Shown here: positions 53,244-62,238 of the stretch, one piece after another
How the letters are laid out: every line of letters begins with the position of its first letter
Position numbering within the stretch: the stretch's first letter is position 1
Assembly (NCBI RefSeq): GCF_000758325.1
Contig: NZ_CP009459.1
Location: 1,364,001 to 1,428,000 of the forward strand
Source: Cedecea neteri
GTDB taxonomy: Bacteria > Pseudomonadota > Gammaproteobacteria > Enterobacterales > Enterobacteriaceae
Length of the DNA: 64,000 nt
Direction: 5' to 3'
Made by a program: the position numbers and the translations under genes
The notes under the pieces: generated by a model
Told to the model about the DNA's origin: nothing
Database searches by the model: none
What the model saw: the letters and a program-made list of their open reading frames with translations, nothing else

Positions 53244-54431
53244 GAACAAAATCGCGGCAATCGTTGAGACTCCCACTATCAATAACCAGGTGCTGAGATA
53301 GCCAAAGGTATCGATATAGGCACCCATCACGGCATACATGGGCATCAGGCCAAAACTCCTCATGGTGGAAAGTACACCGCTGATTCTGCCCCGATGGCTG
53401 CTCGGTGAGTTGTTTGCCAGGTAGACCGATTCTTTCGTGATAAGCAGCACTTCGCCTGCGGTCAGGAAACTCCAGGCGAAAAACTGCATTCCCACGGATT
53501 TGTCCGCCAGGACTAACAGGTAGCCCAGTGCAAACAGGGATCCGGCAAGCGCCAGGTTTTTCATATCATCCGTTCCGGCGGTCAGACGGATAATTAATGG
53601 CGTAACGATCACCACCAAAATGCTGGCGTAGGTCATCAACTGGCCATATAAAATGGGGCCCTGCTTGCCAAATATATGGCTTAAATAAAGCGGGGTGGTC
53701 ATGGTTAACTGTTGCAATGAAAGCCAGAGTAAGGTGCAAAGCACGCCGAAGATGAGTAAATGTGGCCGCAGTTTAAATACTTGCCAGACAGAGCCATCCA
53801 CCGCTTTCTCTCGGTCTGAGAGTGCATTCAGGGCGATATTTTCAGGCGTATTTTTATCTGTCACGAAGAACAATACGATTACTACACCGGCTAACCCAGC
53901 GAGACCATTACCCCAAAATACCCAGGCCGTATGATTCCAGAATAAATAACCGGCCAGTATCGGGCCAATACCGGAACCCAGGTTGTAGGTGAGGTAGCTT
54001 AAAGACATCACCGCATTTCTGTTGGCCGGGGTTGAAAGATCGGCCACCAGGGCATTACTGGCGGGAAGCGCAATGCCGAAAAACAGATAACTGATAAAGA
54101 GCATGATGGGGACAGCGATGTGCCAGTCGGCAAAAAAACCGCTAATTATCAGGATCAATGCCCCGAGCGACTCCCCCCAAAGCATGACCTTTTTATGCCC
54201 GTACGTATCAGAGAGTTTACCGCCAACAAGGTTACCCAGCAGGTAAAGTCCGGTGACGCCCATTGCCAGACTTCCGGCAACCGTAGTGGAATAGCCCAGT
54301 TTTTGCGTTAACAGCAAGATCATAAAAGGAATAATAAAATTGCCTAAACCGAGTACGAATTTAGATAAGGCAATAAAATAAACGTCTTTAGGTAAACCAC
54401 GGTATATCGCGAGTGGAGAGGTAATTTTCAT
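53190..54431 (-). CDS. MFS transporter (DHA1-type)
   Basis: 413 residues with 12 predicted membrane helices. Major facilitator motif A is visible between helices 2 and 3 as GGKLSDTYGHKKVML, and motif C-like GIGPILAGYL in helix 5, which points to a proton antiporter of the drug-efflux type (DHA1). Substrate unknown. It lies 77 bp downstream of a LysR gene on the same strand and may be cotranscribed with it. Its 3' end overlaps the convergent SRPBCC-like gene by 54 bp. Confidence 0.8.
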   Translation of the reverse strand: MKITSPLAIYRGLPKDVYFIALSKFVLGLGNFIIPFMILLLTQKLGYSTTVAGSLAMGVTGLYLLGNLVGGKLSDTYGHKKVMLWGESLGALILIISGFFADWHIAVPIMLFISYLFFGIALPASNALVADLSTPANRNAVMSLSYLTYNLGSGIGPILAGYLFWNHTAWVFWGNGLAGLAGVVIVLFFVTDKNTPENIALNALSDREKAVDGSVWQVFKLRPHLLIFGVLCTLLWLSLQQLTMTTPLYLSHIFGKQGPILYGQLMTYASILVVIVTPLIIRLTAGTDDMKNLALAGSLFALGYLLVLADKSVGMQFFAWSFLTAGEVLLITKESVYLANNSPSSHRGRISGVLSTMRSFGLMPMYAVMGAYIDTFGYLSTWLLIVGVSTIAAILFLLLAAWQNGRQLPLDAE

Positions 54432-54508
54432 CTAACGTAATGGCACTCCTTATAGTTATTATTGCGCGCCATTATGTTTCGCTTTTTAGTAAAAGTATCC
54501 CGCCAATA

Positions 54509-55420
54509 TTAGCTGGTGTGTGAGTGAGAAATTGTGCCGAGCACTTCCTTACTCCAGTCATAAAACGCTCTCACCGCCGGGGAAACATGGCGGCTTTGCG
54601 GGTAAACCAGAAATAGCGGCATATCGACGGCGTACTCCTCCAGGCAGGAAATTAACGTGCCAGTGGATAGATAGGAATTCACCAGGTAGCTGGCCACACG
54701 AATTAAACCAATTCCCTGAAGGCCGGCCTGGATATAGGCGTCAGTATCATCAACCACCAGCGTTTCTTTCATTCTTATGGCGACGTCGCGGCCTTGATTG
54801 TAAAAATGCCATTCGGTTGTGCGCCCGGTGGCGTGGGAGAGATAGCCCACGGCATGATGATGTTGCAAATCGTCCAGGGACTGCGGCGTTCCGTATTGAG
54901 AAACGTATTGCGCAGAAGCCAGTACCGACCACTTGAAACGCGCTAACGGGCGGGCGACCAGTGTGGTGGAGTCTTCTACCGTGCCTGTCCTAATAACGCA
55001 GTCAAATCCCTCCTGCACTAAATCCGTAACTCGATCGCTTGAGCAAAGCACCAGCTCCAGCTCAGGGTAGCGCGACATAAAGCTCTGTATTTCAGGCAAA
55101 ATACAATGCCGGGCCAGCGACTGCGGCATACCAATCTTAAAGCGTCCTCGCGGCTGCCCGGTTTTTCCGGGGAAGGAGGATTCCAGGGCGGCAATATCAC
55201 CGAGGATTTTTTTACATTCAGCGTAATAGTTCTGGCCGTCGGATGTGACGCTTAATTTTCTCGTCGTACGCTGAAGAAGCTGCACGGCCAGAGAGTTTTC
55301 CAGATCTTTAATCATCCGGGAGACGGTTGATCTCGGTAGTCCAAGTAACTCGGCGGCTCGGGCGAAACTCTGAGTCTCAACCACGTGGCGGTAGATCCGC
55401 ATGGCTTCCAGTTTATCCAT
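54509..55420 (-). CDS. LysR-family transcriptional regulator
   Basis: 303 residues. N-terminal winged helix (SFARAAELLGLPRSTVSRMIKDLENSLAVQLLQRTTRKLSVT, about 17-58), with the linker helix and a substrate-binding-like effector domain to residue about 295. Subgroup resembles the AaeR/PtrA-like regulators of small oxidoreductases. It is divergent from an NmrA-type reductase and a hydrolase, which are its probable targets; the 144-bp gap contains a TGTAGC-N6-GCTACA palindrome. Confidence 0.85.
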   Translation of the reverse strand: MDKLEAMRIYRHVVETQSFARAAELLGLPRSTVSRMIKDLENSLAVQLLQRTTRKLSVTSDGQNYYAECKKILGDIAALESSFPGKTGQPRGRFKIGMPQSLARHCILPEIQSFMSRYPELELVLCSSDRVTDLVQEGFDCVIRTGTVEDSTTLVARPLARFKWSVLASAQYVSQYGTPQSLDDLQHHHAVGYLSHATGRTTEWHFYNQGRDVAIRMKETLVVDDTDAYIQAGLQGIGLIRVASYLVNSYLSTGTLISCLEEYAVDMPLFLVYPQSRHVSPAVRAFYDWSKEVLGTISHSHTS

Positions 55421-55524
55421 TGAATCCTCCGTCTGTTCGATATGATTGTGCCAATTTCGCGAATAGTCTAACCCGACCTGGGCGACTTATCGCTTGCTAA
55501 TCACGCCGGTAGACTCTGCAATGA

Positions 55525-55542
55525 TGTAGCAATTCAGCTACA
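55525..55542. promoter_or_regulatory. Candidate LysR operator in front of the NmrA-type gene
   Basis: TGTAGC-AATTCA-GCTACA, a perfect 6-bp-arm inverted repeat 22 bp upstream of the start codon, in the gap between divergent genes. Contains a T-N11-A spacing. No experimental support. Confidence 0.4.
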
Positions 55543-55564
55543 AGTAAAGCGTCGGGAGAGTGAT

Positions 55565-56500
55565 ATGGTTATCAATGCTGAGAATACAGGTGAAAAGATA
55601 TTGGTGCTGGGTGTGGGACAGTTGGGGGCGGCAATTTTGGATGCACTGCAGCCGGCCGTCTCGGGGTCAGGCAGGACGATAACCGCCAGCGTGTCGCCGG
55701 GATCTCTCAATGAGCACGGGTGGCCGGTTTCGTCACGTCACCAAAAGTATGCCGAAGCCGGGATCGATTTTATCGCTCTGGATATCGCGGACAGCGAGAG
55801 CGATGCTTTGGTGCCATTGTTCCAGCAATTCGATACCGTCATCAACTGCATGGGTTTTGTTGCAGGCGAAGGTACGCAGCTTAAAATTACCCGCGCAGTG
55901 ATTCAGGCTGGCGTCAGCCGCTATTTCCCATGGCAGTTTGGCGTCGACTACGATGTGGTGGGTAAAGGCAGCGGGCAGCCGGTCTGGGATGAGCAGCACG
56001 ATGTCAGAACGCTGCTGCGGAGCCAGAGCGTGACCGAATGGGTGATTGTTTCCACCGGGATGTTCACCAGCTTCCTGTTTGAGCCTGAGTTCGATGTGGT
56101 CAACCTGGAGAAGCAAACCGTCAACGCGCTGGGTGGCTGGGATACTCAAGTTACGGTCACTTCACCGGAAGATATCGGCCGGCTCACTACAGCCATTTAT
56201 CTTGAACAGCCTCGCGTGGCTAACCAGGTGGTGTTTATCGCCAGCGAAACGCTCACCTATGGCAGACTGTCGGAGATTGTCGAGCGCACCAGCGGCAAAC
56301 CATTTAGCAAAGCGATCCTGAGCCTGCCGGACTTACAGGCTAAGCTTAGCCGTCATCCGGATGACGTCATGCTGCGCTATCGTACCGCTTTCGCGCGCGG
56401 CGAAGGTGTCTGGTGGCCGATGGAAAAAACCTATAACGTCAGCAAAAAAATCGCGGTTCAGGATGTGGCGCATTGGCTGCAGTCGCATCTGAAAGCATAA
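55565..56500 (+). CDS. NmrA/isoflavone-reductase-like NAD(P)-binding protein
   Basis: 311 residues, ATG start after GGGAGAG. Atypical SDR of the NmrA/PCBER type: Rossmann motif VLGVGQLGAAILDAL (about 14-28), FIALDIADSES, DTVINCMGF, and SRYFPWQFGVDYDVV in place of a classical YxxxK site. It may reduce aromatic or other carbonyls, or act only as an NAD(P)H sensor. Forms a two-gene unit with the following esterase (20 bp gap). Confidence 0.75.
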   Translation: MVINAENTGEKILVLGVGQLGAAILDALQPAVSGSGRTITASVSPGSLNEHGWPVSSRHQKYAEAGIDFIALDIADSESDALVPLFQQFDTVINCMGFVAGEGTQLKITRAVIQAGVSRYFPWQFGVDYDVVGKGSGQPVWDEQHDVRTLLRSQSVTEWVIVSTGMFTSFLFEPEFDVVNLEKQTVNALGGWDTQVTVTSPEDIGRLTTAIYLEQPRVANQVVFIASETLTYGRLSEIVERTSGKPFSKAILSLPDLQAKLSRHPDDVMLRYRTAFARGEGVWWPMEKTYNVSKKIAVQDVAHWLQSHLKA

Positions 56501-56519
56501 ATTAATCACAGGTCAGGCA

Positions 56520-57515
56520 ATGACAGACAAAATTGATGGCGTTCTGCGCCCCGAGCAAGTTATCCCCTTTCCTGGCTCTATAAGCGATGAGGCTCAGGCC
56601 GCTCTGCGTCGCCAGGTTGATGAGCATGGTGTGCCCCACAATGCGCGCTTTGCGATGCCATCCCACACCGACGGCGAAGCCTGGAAGCAGATTCAGTCTA
56701 CTTCGGCGGCCTGGTATGCGGCAGCGATGAAGTCCCGGCCAGCGGGCGGTGAGTTGGAACCACAAACGCTGCACATTGAGCTGGCCACGGTGCATGTTGC
56801 CACGCCAGGCGGGCTGGCTTCGGAGCATCACGTTCTGGTGGATCTCCACGGCGGGGCGTTCACCTTTGGCGGGGGGGAAGCCTGCAAGGCCAGCGCCAGC
56901 ACCCAGGCTGGGCTGTATGGGCTCCGCTGCTACAGCGTTGATTACCGCATGCCGCCTGAGCATCCTTATCCGGCTGCGCTGGATGATTGCCTGGCCACAT
57001 ACCGTTACCTGCTGGAGCGCTATACCCCGGAAAATATCGTGATTGCCGGGCGTTCGGCTGGCGGTAATCTGGCCGCTGCAATGGTGCTACGAGCGCGTGA
57101 TGAAGGCTTGCCGTTGCCTGGTGCCGTCGTGTTGCTGTCCCCGGAGGCAGACCTGACCGAGTCCGGCGACAGCTTCCAGGTGAATCAGCTGGTGGATGTG
57201 GTGCTGCCGGGGTCGTTAAGGGAAAACAACCTGCTCTATGCCGCGGGGGCTGAGTTAACGCATCCTTATCTTTCCCCGCTGTTTGGCGATTTTACCCGTG
57301 GTTTCCCGGCAACGTTTATTCAAAGCGGCACGCGTGATCTCTTCCTGTCGAATGCGGTCAGGTTACACCGGGCGTTGCGAAAAGCGAACGTCGAAGCCGA
57401 GCTACACGTCTTTGAGGCGATGCCGCATGGAGGATTTATGGGCGCGCCTGAAGATAAAGAGCTGGTTGAAGAAGTCGCACAATTTATTCGTCGACAGCTC
57501 AGGCTGGAGAACTAA
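56520..57515 (+). CDS. Alpha/beta hydrolase (HSL-type esterase)
   Basis: 331 residues. Alpha/beta hydrolase fold-3 (hormone-sensitive lipase) family: oxyanion HGGAF (about 110-114), nucleophile elbow GRSAGGN (about 178-184), Asp in SGTRDLFLS and catalytic His in MPHGGFM. No signal peptide, so a cytoplasmic carboxylesterase or lactonase. It follows the NmrA-like reductase by 20 bp and ends at a bidirectional terminator shared with ddc. Confidence 0.82.
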   Translation: MTDKIDGVLRPEQVIPFPGSISDEAQAALRRQVDEHGVPHNARFAMPSHTDGEAWKQIQSTSAAWYAAAMKSRPAGGELEPQTLHIELATVHVATPGGLASEHHVLVDLHGGAFTFGGGEACKASASTQAGLYGLRCYSVDYRMPPEHPYPAALDDCLATYRYLLERYTPENIVIAGRSAGGNLAAAMVLRARDEGLPLPGAVVLLSPEADLTESGDSFQVNQLVDVVLPGSLRENNLLYAAGAELTHPYLSPLFGDFTRGFPATFIQSGTRDLFLSNAVRLHRALRKANVEAELHVFEAMPHGGFMGAPEDKELVEEVAQFIRRQLRLEN

Positions 57516-57524
57516 AGGCAATAA

Positions 57525-57559
57525 AAAAGCCGGTGGCGAAGGGTCGCGACCGGCTTTTA
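57525..57559. terminator. Bidirectional terminator between the esterase gene and ddc
   Basis: AAAAGCCGGT / ACCGGCTTTT arms around a 14-nt loop; A and T tracts on both sides. Confidence 0.8.
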
Positions 57560-57574
57560 TTCATTACGCTAACA

Positions 57575-59047
57575 TTACGCGTTCAGCAGCGGCTCTGCGG
57601 TTTTCTCCACCAGCGCCAGCAGGACTTTGACGTCCTCCAGGGTGACGGTTGGGTTCAGCAGGGTCAGCTTCAGGCAGGTCACGCCGTTGTGTTCGGTCAC
57701 GCCAACGTTCGCGCGGCCAGACTCCAGCAGCGCATCGCCGATTTTCTGGTTCAGCAGCGCGATTTCAGCATCGCTGCGGCCAGCCAGGCTTGCAGGACGG
57801 AAGCGGAACAGCACGCTCGCCAGCTGAGGCTGCATTACCAGCTCCAGAGCAGCGTGGTCAGCCACGTAGGCCGCTACATTCTTCGCCATGGTCACGCCGT
57901 GATCGATGATTTCAGCGTACTGTTTCTGGCCCAGCGCTTCCAGGCCCATCCACAGCTTCAGAGCGTCAAAGCGGCGGGTGGTCTGCAGCGACTTGGACAC
58001 CAGGTTCGGTACGCCTTGCTCTTCGTCGAACTCGGAGTTCAGGTAGGCCGCCTGGTAGCGCATCAGCTCGTAGTGACGAGCATCTTTCAGCAGGAACGCG
58101 CCGCAGCTGATGGTCTGGAAGAACTGCTTGTGGAAGTCCAGGGTAACGGAATCCACCAGCTCCAGGCCGTTCAGGTAATCGCGATACTTCTCGGACAGCA
58201 GCAGTGCGCCGCCCCAGGCTGCATCAACGTGGACCCAGATCTGGTGCTCTGCGGCCAGCTTCGCGATGTCGCTCAGCGGGTCGATAGCGCCTGCATCGGT
58301 CGTACCGGCAGTGGCGACGATAGCCATGATCTGCTCGCCGTTCGCTTTCGCCTGGGCGATTTTAGCCGCCAGGTCGATAACGTCCATGCGGGCAAATTCA
58401 TCGGTTTTCACCAGCGTGACTGACTGATAGCCCATGCCCATCAGCGCCATGTTTTTCTGCACGGAGAAGTGGGCATTTTCAGAGCACAGCACTCTGATTT
58501 TGCGGATATCACCGGTCAGACCATCCTGCTGCACAGAGTGGCCCTGACGCGCAAAGTAAGCGTCACGCGCCAGCATCAGGCCCATCAGGTTGCTCTGGGT
58601 TCCGCCGCTGGTGAACACGCCCGCGTCGCCAGGCTGATAACCGACCTGTGCGCGCAGCCATTCGATCAGCTTCATCTCAATGATGGTCGCCGACGGGCTT
58701 TGGTCCCAGGAGTCCATGCTCTGGTTGGTGGCGTTGATCAGCACTTCTGCGGCCTGGCTAACCACCAGGCTTGGGCAGTGCAGGTGCGCCACGCACTGCG
58801 GATGATGCACCAGCAGGCTGTCTTTTAAGAAATACTCAATCGCGCGTTCAATCGCAACCTGGTTGCCCAGGCCCTGAGGATTGAAGTCGAGCTGAATACG
58901 TTCTTTCAGCTCGGCGACGGTTTTGCCCTGGTACATCTGGGGCTGCTGCAGCCACTCCACAACGGCCTGGCTGGTCTGGGCGATCGCCTGCTGGTATTCC
59001 TCAATGCTCTGGGCAGAGGAGGCCAGAATCGGGTTAGATCGGGACAT
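57575..59047 (-). CDS. ddc: L-2,4-diaminobutyrate decarboxylase
   Basis: 490 residues. PLP group II decarboxylase: TSGGTQSNLMGLMLARD (about 146-162), HVDAAWGG (about 273-280) and the PLP lysine in TLDFHKQFF (Lys307). It decarboxylates L-2,4-diaminobutyrate to 1,3-diaminopropane, by homology with the Enterobacter/Acinetobacter enzyme. 14 bp downstream of dat on the same strand, the usual dat-ddc arrangement. Confidence 0.92.
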   Translation of the reverse strand: MSRSNPILASSAQSIEEYQQAIAQTSQAVVEWLQQPQMYQGKTVAELKERIQLDFNPQGLGNQVAIERAIEYFLKDSLLVHHPQCVAHLHCPSLVVSQAAEVLINATNQSMDSWDQSPSATIIEMKLIEWLRAQVGYQPGDAGVFTSGGTQSNLMGLMLARDAYFARQGHSVQQDGLTGDIRKIRVLCSENAHFSVQKNMALMGMGYQSVTLVKTDEFARMDVIDLAAKIAQAKANGEQIMAIVATAGTTDAGAIDPLSDIAKLAAEHQIWVHVDAAWGGALLLSEKYRDYLNGLELVDSVTLDFHKQFFQTISCGAFLLKDARHYELMRYQAAYLNSEFDEEQGVPNLVSKSLQTTRRFDALKLWMGLEALGQKQYAEIIDHGVTMAKNVAAYVADHAALELVMQPQLASVLFRFRPASLAGRSDAEIALLNQKIGDALLESGRANVGVTEHNGVTCLKLTLLNPTVTLEDVKVLLALVEKTAEPLLNA

Positions 59048-59061
59048 ATTTATTACTCCAG

Positions 59062-60447
59062 TCAGACAGCTTTTGCGCCAGCGGCTAACAAGGCTTTTTC
59101 AAATTTACTCAGGAAGATTTCCAGCTCGTCGTCGCTGATCAGCAGGGACGGCAGCAGGCGCAGCACGCAGCCGTTACGGCCACCGCGCTCCAGAATCAGG
59201 CCAGCTTCGAAGCATTTTTTCTGGATCAGAGCAGACAGCGCGCCGTCAGCCGGGTAGCAACCCATATGATCCTGTGCTTCTTCTGGCTTCACGATCTCAA
59301 TGCCGAGCATCAGGCCCAGGCCGCGAACGTGGCCGATAGCCGGGTAGCGTTTCTGCAGATCGTACAGTTTGCCTTTCAGCCATTCGCCCTGAGCGGCAAC
59401 TTTGTCGGCGACTTTGTTGTCTTTCAGGTACTTCAGGGTGGTCAGGCCGGTGGCCATCGCCAGCTGGTTGCCGCGGAAGGTACCGGTGTGGTGACCTGGT
59501 TCCCAGGCATCGATCTCTTTTCTCAGGCCCAGAACGGCCAGCGGCAGACCGCCGCCAACGGCTTTGGACATCACGATGATGTCTGGCTCAATGCCAGCGT
59601 GTTCGTAGGCGAACAGCTTGCCGGTACGGGCAAAGCCAGCCTGAACTTCATCGATGATCAGCACGATGCCGTGCTCTTTGGTCACTTTGCGGATGCGCTG
59701 CAGCCACTCGGCAGGCGCCGGGTTCACGCCGCCTTCACCCTGAACGGCTTCGAGGATTACGGCCGCAGGTTTGCGCACGCCGCTTTCAACGTCGTTGATC
59801 AGGTTGTCGAAGTAATAGGTCAGCGCTTTCACGCCCGCGTCACCGCCAATGCCCAGCGGGCAGCGGTATTCGTGCGGGTATGGCAGGAACTGAACTTCCG
59901 GCATCAGGCCGTTGATGGCCGCTTTCGGAGACAGGTTGCCGGTCACGGACAGCGCGCCGTGGGTCATCCCGTGGTAGCCGCCGGAGAAGCTGATTACGCC
60001 GCTGCGGCCGGTGTGTTTCTTAGCCAGCTTGATAGCGGCTTCTACTGCGTCTGCGCCGGATGGGCCACAGAACTGCAGGCAGTACTCTTTACCCTGGCTC
60101 GGCAGTAAAGAGAGCAGGTATTCTGAGAACTCGTCTTTTAACGGCGTAGTCAGATCCAAAGTATGTAACGGCAAGCCGCTGGTAATGACGTTTTGGATGC
60201 TTTGCAGGATGTCAGGGTGGTTGTGGCCAAGCGCCAACGTACCCGCACCGGCCAGACAGTCGAGGTAACGGTTACCTTCCACGTCGATGATCCAGGCGCC
60301 CTGGGCTTTGGCTATAGCGAACGGTAATTTGCGCGGGTAACTTCTGACATTCGATTCGAATTCAGCCTGTCGTGCCAAATAGGTTTCGTTGGTAGCGTTT
60401 GCAGATTTTGCATCTAAAGTATCAATACGGACTTTATCCGTCATCAT
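59062..60447 (-). CDS. dat: Diaminobutyrate--2-oxoglutarate aminotransferase
   Basis: 461 residues (ATGATG; the second ATG has the better 7-nt spacing from AGGAG). PLP class III aminotransferase: [21 protein letters not shown] (about 128-148), [24 protein letters not shown] and PLP lysine in [11 protein letters not shown] (Lys295). It converts aspartate 4-semialdehyde and glutamate to L-2,4-diaminobutyrate, which ddc decarboxylates. The semialdehyde comes from the LysC branch. Confidence 0.93.
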   Translation of the reverse strand: MMTDKVRIDTLDAKSANATNETYLARQAEFESNVRSYPRKLPFAIAKAQGAWIIDVEGNRYLDCLAGAGTLALGHNHPDILQSIQNVITSGLPLHTLDLTTPLKDEFSEYLLSLLPSQGKEYCLQFCGPSGADAVEAAIKLAKKHTGRSGVISFSGGYHGMTHGALSVTGNLSPKAAINGLMPEVQFLPYPHEYRCPLGIGGDAGVKALTYYFDNLINDVESGVRKPAAVILEAVQGEGGVNPAPAEWLQRIRKVTKEHGIVLIIDEVQAGFARTGKLFAYEHAGIEPDIIVMSKAVGGGLPLAVLGLRKEIDAWEPGHHTGTFRGNQLAMATGLTTLKYLKDNKVADKVAAQGEWLKGKLYDLQKRYPAIGHVRGLGLMLGIEIVKPEEAQDHMGCYPADGALSALIQKKCFEAGLILERGGRNGCVLRLLPSLLISDDELEIFLSKFEKALLAAGAKAV

Positions 60448-60941
60448 ATCTCTCCTACAACCGTCGGCATGCGCGCAGCGGCTGAATTAAGTAAACAATA
60501 CTCGTCATGCTTCAAGTTGCAGGTGCGTTGGCTGCATCCGCTCACCCCAGTCACATAGTAGCTATGCTCCTGAGGATTCCCGGTCTTGCCGCCTTCCTGA
60601 AACTCGAATTATCCAGAGTATAGGTATCGGTTAGGGTGCATAAAACGCCGCCAATATATGGCTTTTTACCCCCCCGCTCAATCATTAATTTTTTCCGATT
60701 TTTTTAATTTAAATTCAATGAATTGAAGACTCTTTTGACGGGTATCCAGACATCCGATCTCTTAACTATTGGCAATGGCAGGAAAAAAAGCCCCCTGAAA
60801 GGCCTAATTTTGCGTATTAAAACGGTCTGGACAGACCAGGTTTTGCTGGATAGAAATAATTAACAACAAAAAATTACCCCGGGACATTGATTGGCAACAG
60901 GGGTTGCACTTTTTACCCGTAAACCTGGCGCTGGTTCAGCT
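60448..60941 (-). promoter_or_regulatory. dat upstream region: ERIC copy plus AT-rich promoter stretch
   Basis: 494 bp without a gene. Nearest dat is an ERIC element (60498-60621). Farther up is AT-rich DNA (60690-60760, 60830-60890) with a small palindrome GGTCTG-GA-CAGACC (60824-60837). I cannot place a promoter with confidence. The upstream LysR gene reads in the same direction and could share the transcript. Confidence 0.45.
60498..60621 (-). repeat. ERIC element, copy 3, near full length
   Basis: 124 bp in minus orientation: ATACTCGTCATGCTTCAAG..., the core CTCACCCCAGTCAC, then CTTGCCGCCTTCCTGAAACTCGAATTATC and GAGTAT. Ends are inverted repeats. It begins about 50 bp upstream of the dat start codon. 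Confidence 0.88.
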
Positions 60942-61802
60942 TCAGCGGCAAAAAACGCCCACCTGTTTTTCAATAATGTCTGCCAGGCAATCCCGAATCG
61001 GGTTAGGTTCAGATGTGGCTCGTGGTAGACAAATGCCTAATGAAGGGAGAGCGGGAAGCGTCTGGACAACCGGGAGATCGGCAGGTTTTCCTACCTGCGT
61101 TCTTGGCGTCACGCCTAATCCGGCTCGTGCAGCTGCCCAAAGGCCGTTCAGACTGCTGCTGGTAAAGGCTATTCGCCAGGGGATCCCTGCACAATCCAGG
61201 GCCTCAATGGCGTGACGGCGTAAAATACAGGGAGCATCAAAAACCACTAAAGGCAGCGGCTGCCCATTGCCGAGGCATGTCTCTACCTGCTCGGGGATGC
61301 CCATCCAGTGCAGCGGGATTTTGCCTATCTCATTCTCCCCGAAAGCCGATGGCGTTTGCCAGAGTAAGGCCAAATCCAGCTGCGAATGGTTGAGGGCGGA
61401 TTCCAGCTCTGCGTTTCGTGCGATACGTGCCTCAAGAATGACGGCGGGGTGGGCGCGACTAAATGACCCAAGGACGTCGGTTAACAGACCCTCACCAAAA
61501 TCCTCCTGAAACCCTACCCGTAAGAGCCCACTTAGCTGTGTGTCGCCCACCGCAGCCATTGCGGCATCATTCAGCTCCAGCAGGCGTTTCGCATAACTCA
61601 ACACAATTTCGCCCGTTGGCGTCAGCGCCAGGCCCCGGCCTGATTTTTTGACGACCGGCGTTCCGACCTGCTCTTCCAGTTTCTTCAACTGGGCGCTGAC
61701 TGCTGAGGTGGATCGCCCCAGCCGGTCCGCTGCCCGGGCAAAGCTGCCGAGCGTCATGCCGGTCACAAAGGTGCGGAGAACGTCGAGATCTAAATTCGTC
61801 AT
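60942..61802 (-). CDS. LysR-family transcriptional regulator
   Basis: 286 residues. Winged helix at the N-terminus (SFARAADRLGRSTSAVSAQLKKLEEQVGTPVVKKSGRGLALTPTG, about 20-64), then an effector domain (about 90-280). Sequence resembles the LrhA/HexA-like and putrescine-type LysR regulators. It is divergent from the decarboxylase-like/tautomerase pair, with a palindromic candidate operator between, and it precedes dat-ddc on the same strand. Confidence 0.85.
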   Translation of the reverse strand: MTNLDLDVLRTFVTGMTLGSFARAADRLGRSTSAVSAQLKKLEEQVGTPVVKKSGRGLALTPTGEIVLSYAKRLLELNDAAMAAVGDTQLSGLLRVGFQEDFGEGLLTDVLGSFSRAHPAVILEARIARNAELESALNHSQLDLALLWQTPSAFGENEIGKIPLHWMGIPEQVETCLGNGQPLPLVVFDAPCILRRHAIEALDCAGIPWRIAFTSSSLNGLWAAARAGLGVTPRTQVGKPADLPVVQTLPALPSLGICLPRATSEPNPIRDCLADIIEKQVGVFCR

Positions 61803-61858
61803 GATTATTGTCCTGAAAATCAGGATTATTGGTTAAAAAATATCTGATATTTGGAATG

Positions 61859-61873
61859 ATACTCAATGAGTAT
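61859..61873. promoter_or_regulatory. Candidate LysR operator between divergent genes
   Basis: ATACTCA-A-TGAGTAT, a perfect 15-bp palindrome that contains the LysR T-N11-A pattern, midway in the 103-bp divergent gap. Confidence 0.5.
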
Positions 61874-61905
61874 GCTCAGGTTGTCAACAACAGCCGGGAG
61901 GCTTC

Positions 61906-62238
61906 ATGGGCGAAACATCACACGACATTCAACGGGTTTTAAGCCGGGCGCCAAAACTTGCCAGTATGAGCAACGACCTGTTATTCCGGGATATCTGGGA
62001 AAGACCGGAACTGAATAAACGCGATCGCAGCCTGATCACCGTGGCGGCGCTGCTGGCGCTGTACCGGCTTGAACAGCTGCCTATTCATCTTGATTTAGCG
62101 CGCAAAAATGGCGTCAGCGATGAGGAGTTAAGCGAGCTGATTACCCATCTGGCTTTTTATGCGGGCTGGCCTGCCGCCCACAGCGCGCTAAAGGTTCTGG
62201 ATAAGTTGATCGTTGAATGTAATCGGGAGGAGCAATAA
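61906..62238 (+). CDS. Carboxymuconolactone-decarboxylase family protein
   Basis: 110 residues. All-helical CMD-family fold: DIWERPELNKRDRSLITVAALLALYRLEQLPIHLDLARKNGVSDEELSELITHLAFYAGWPAA, the family core. No CxxC, so not an AhpD-type peroxidase; closer to the gamma-carboxymuconolactone decarboxylase branch. No cysteine-based chemistry is visible apart from one C-terminal Cys. It abuts the following tautomerase gene (stop codon immediately followed by ATG). Confidence 0.82.
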   Translation: MGETSHDIQRVLSRAPKLASMSNDLLFRDIWERPELNKRDRSLITVAALLALYRLEQLPIHLDLARKNGVSDEELSELITHLAFYAGWPAAHSALKVLDKLIVECNREEQ

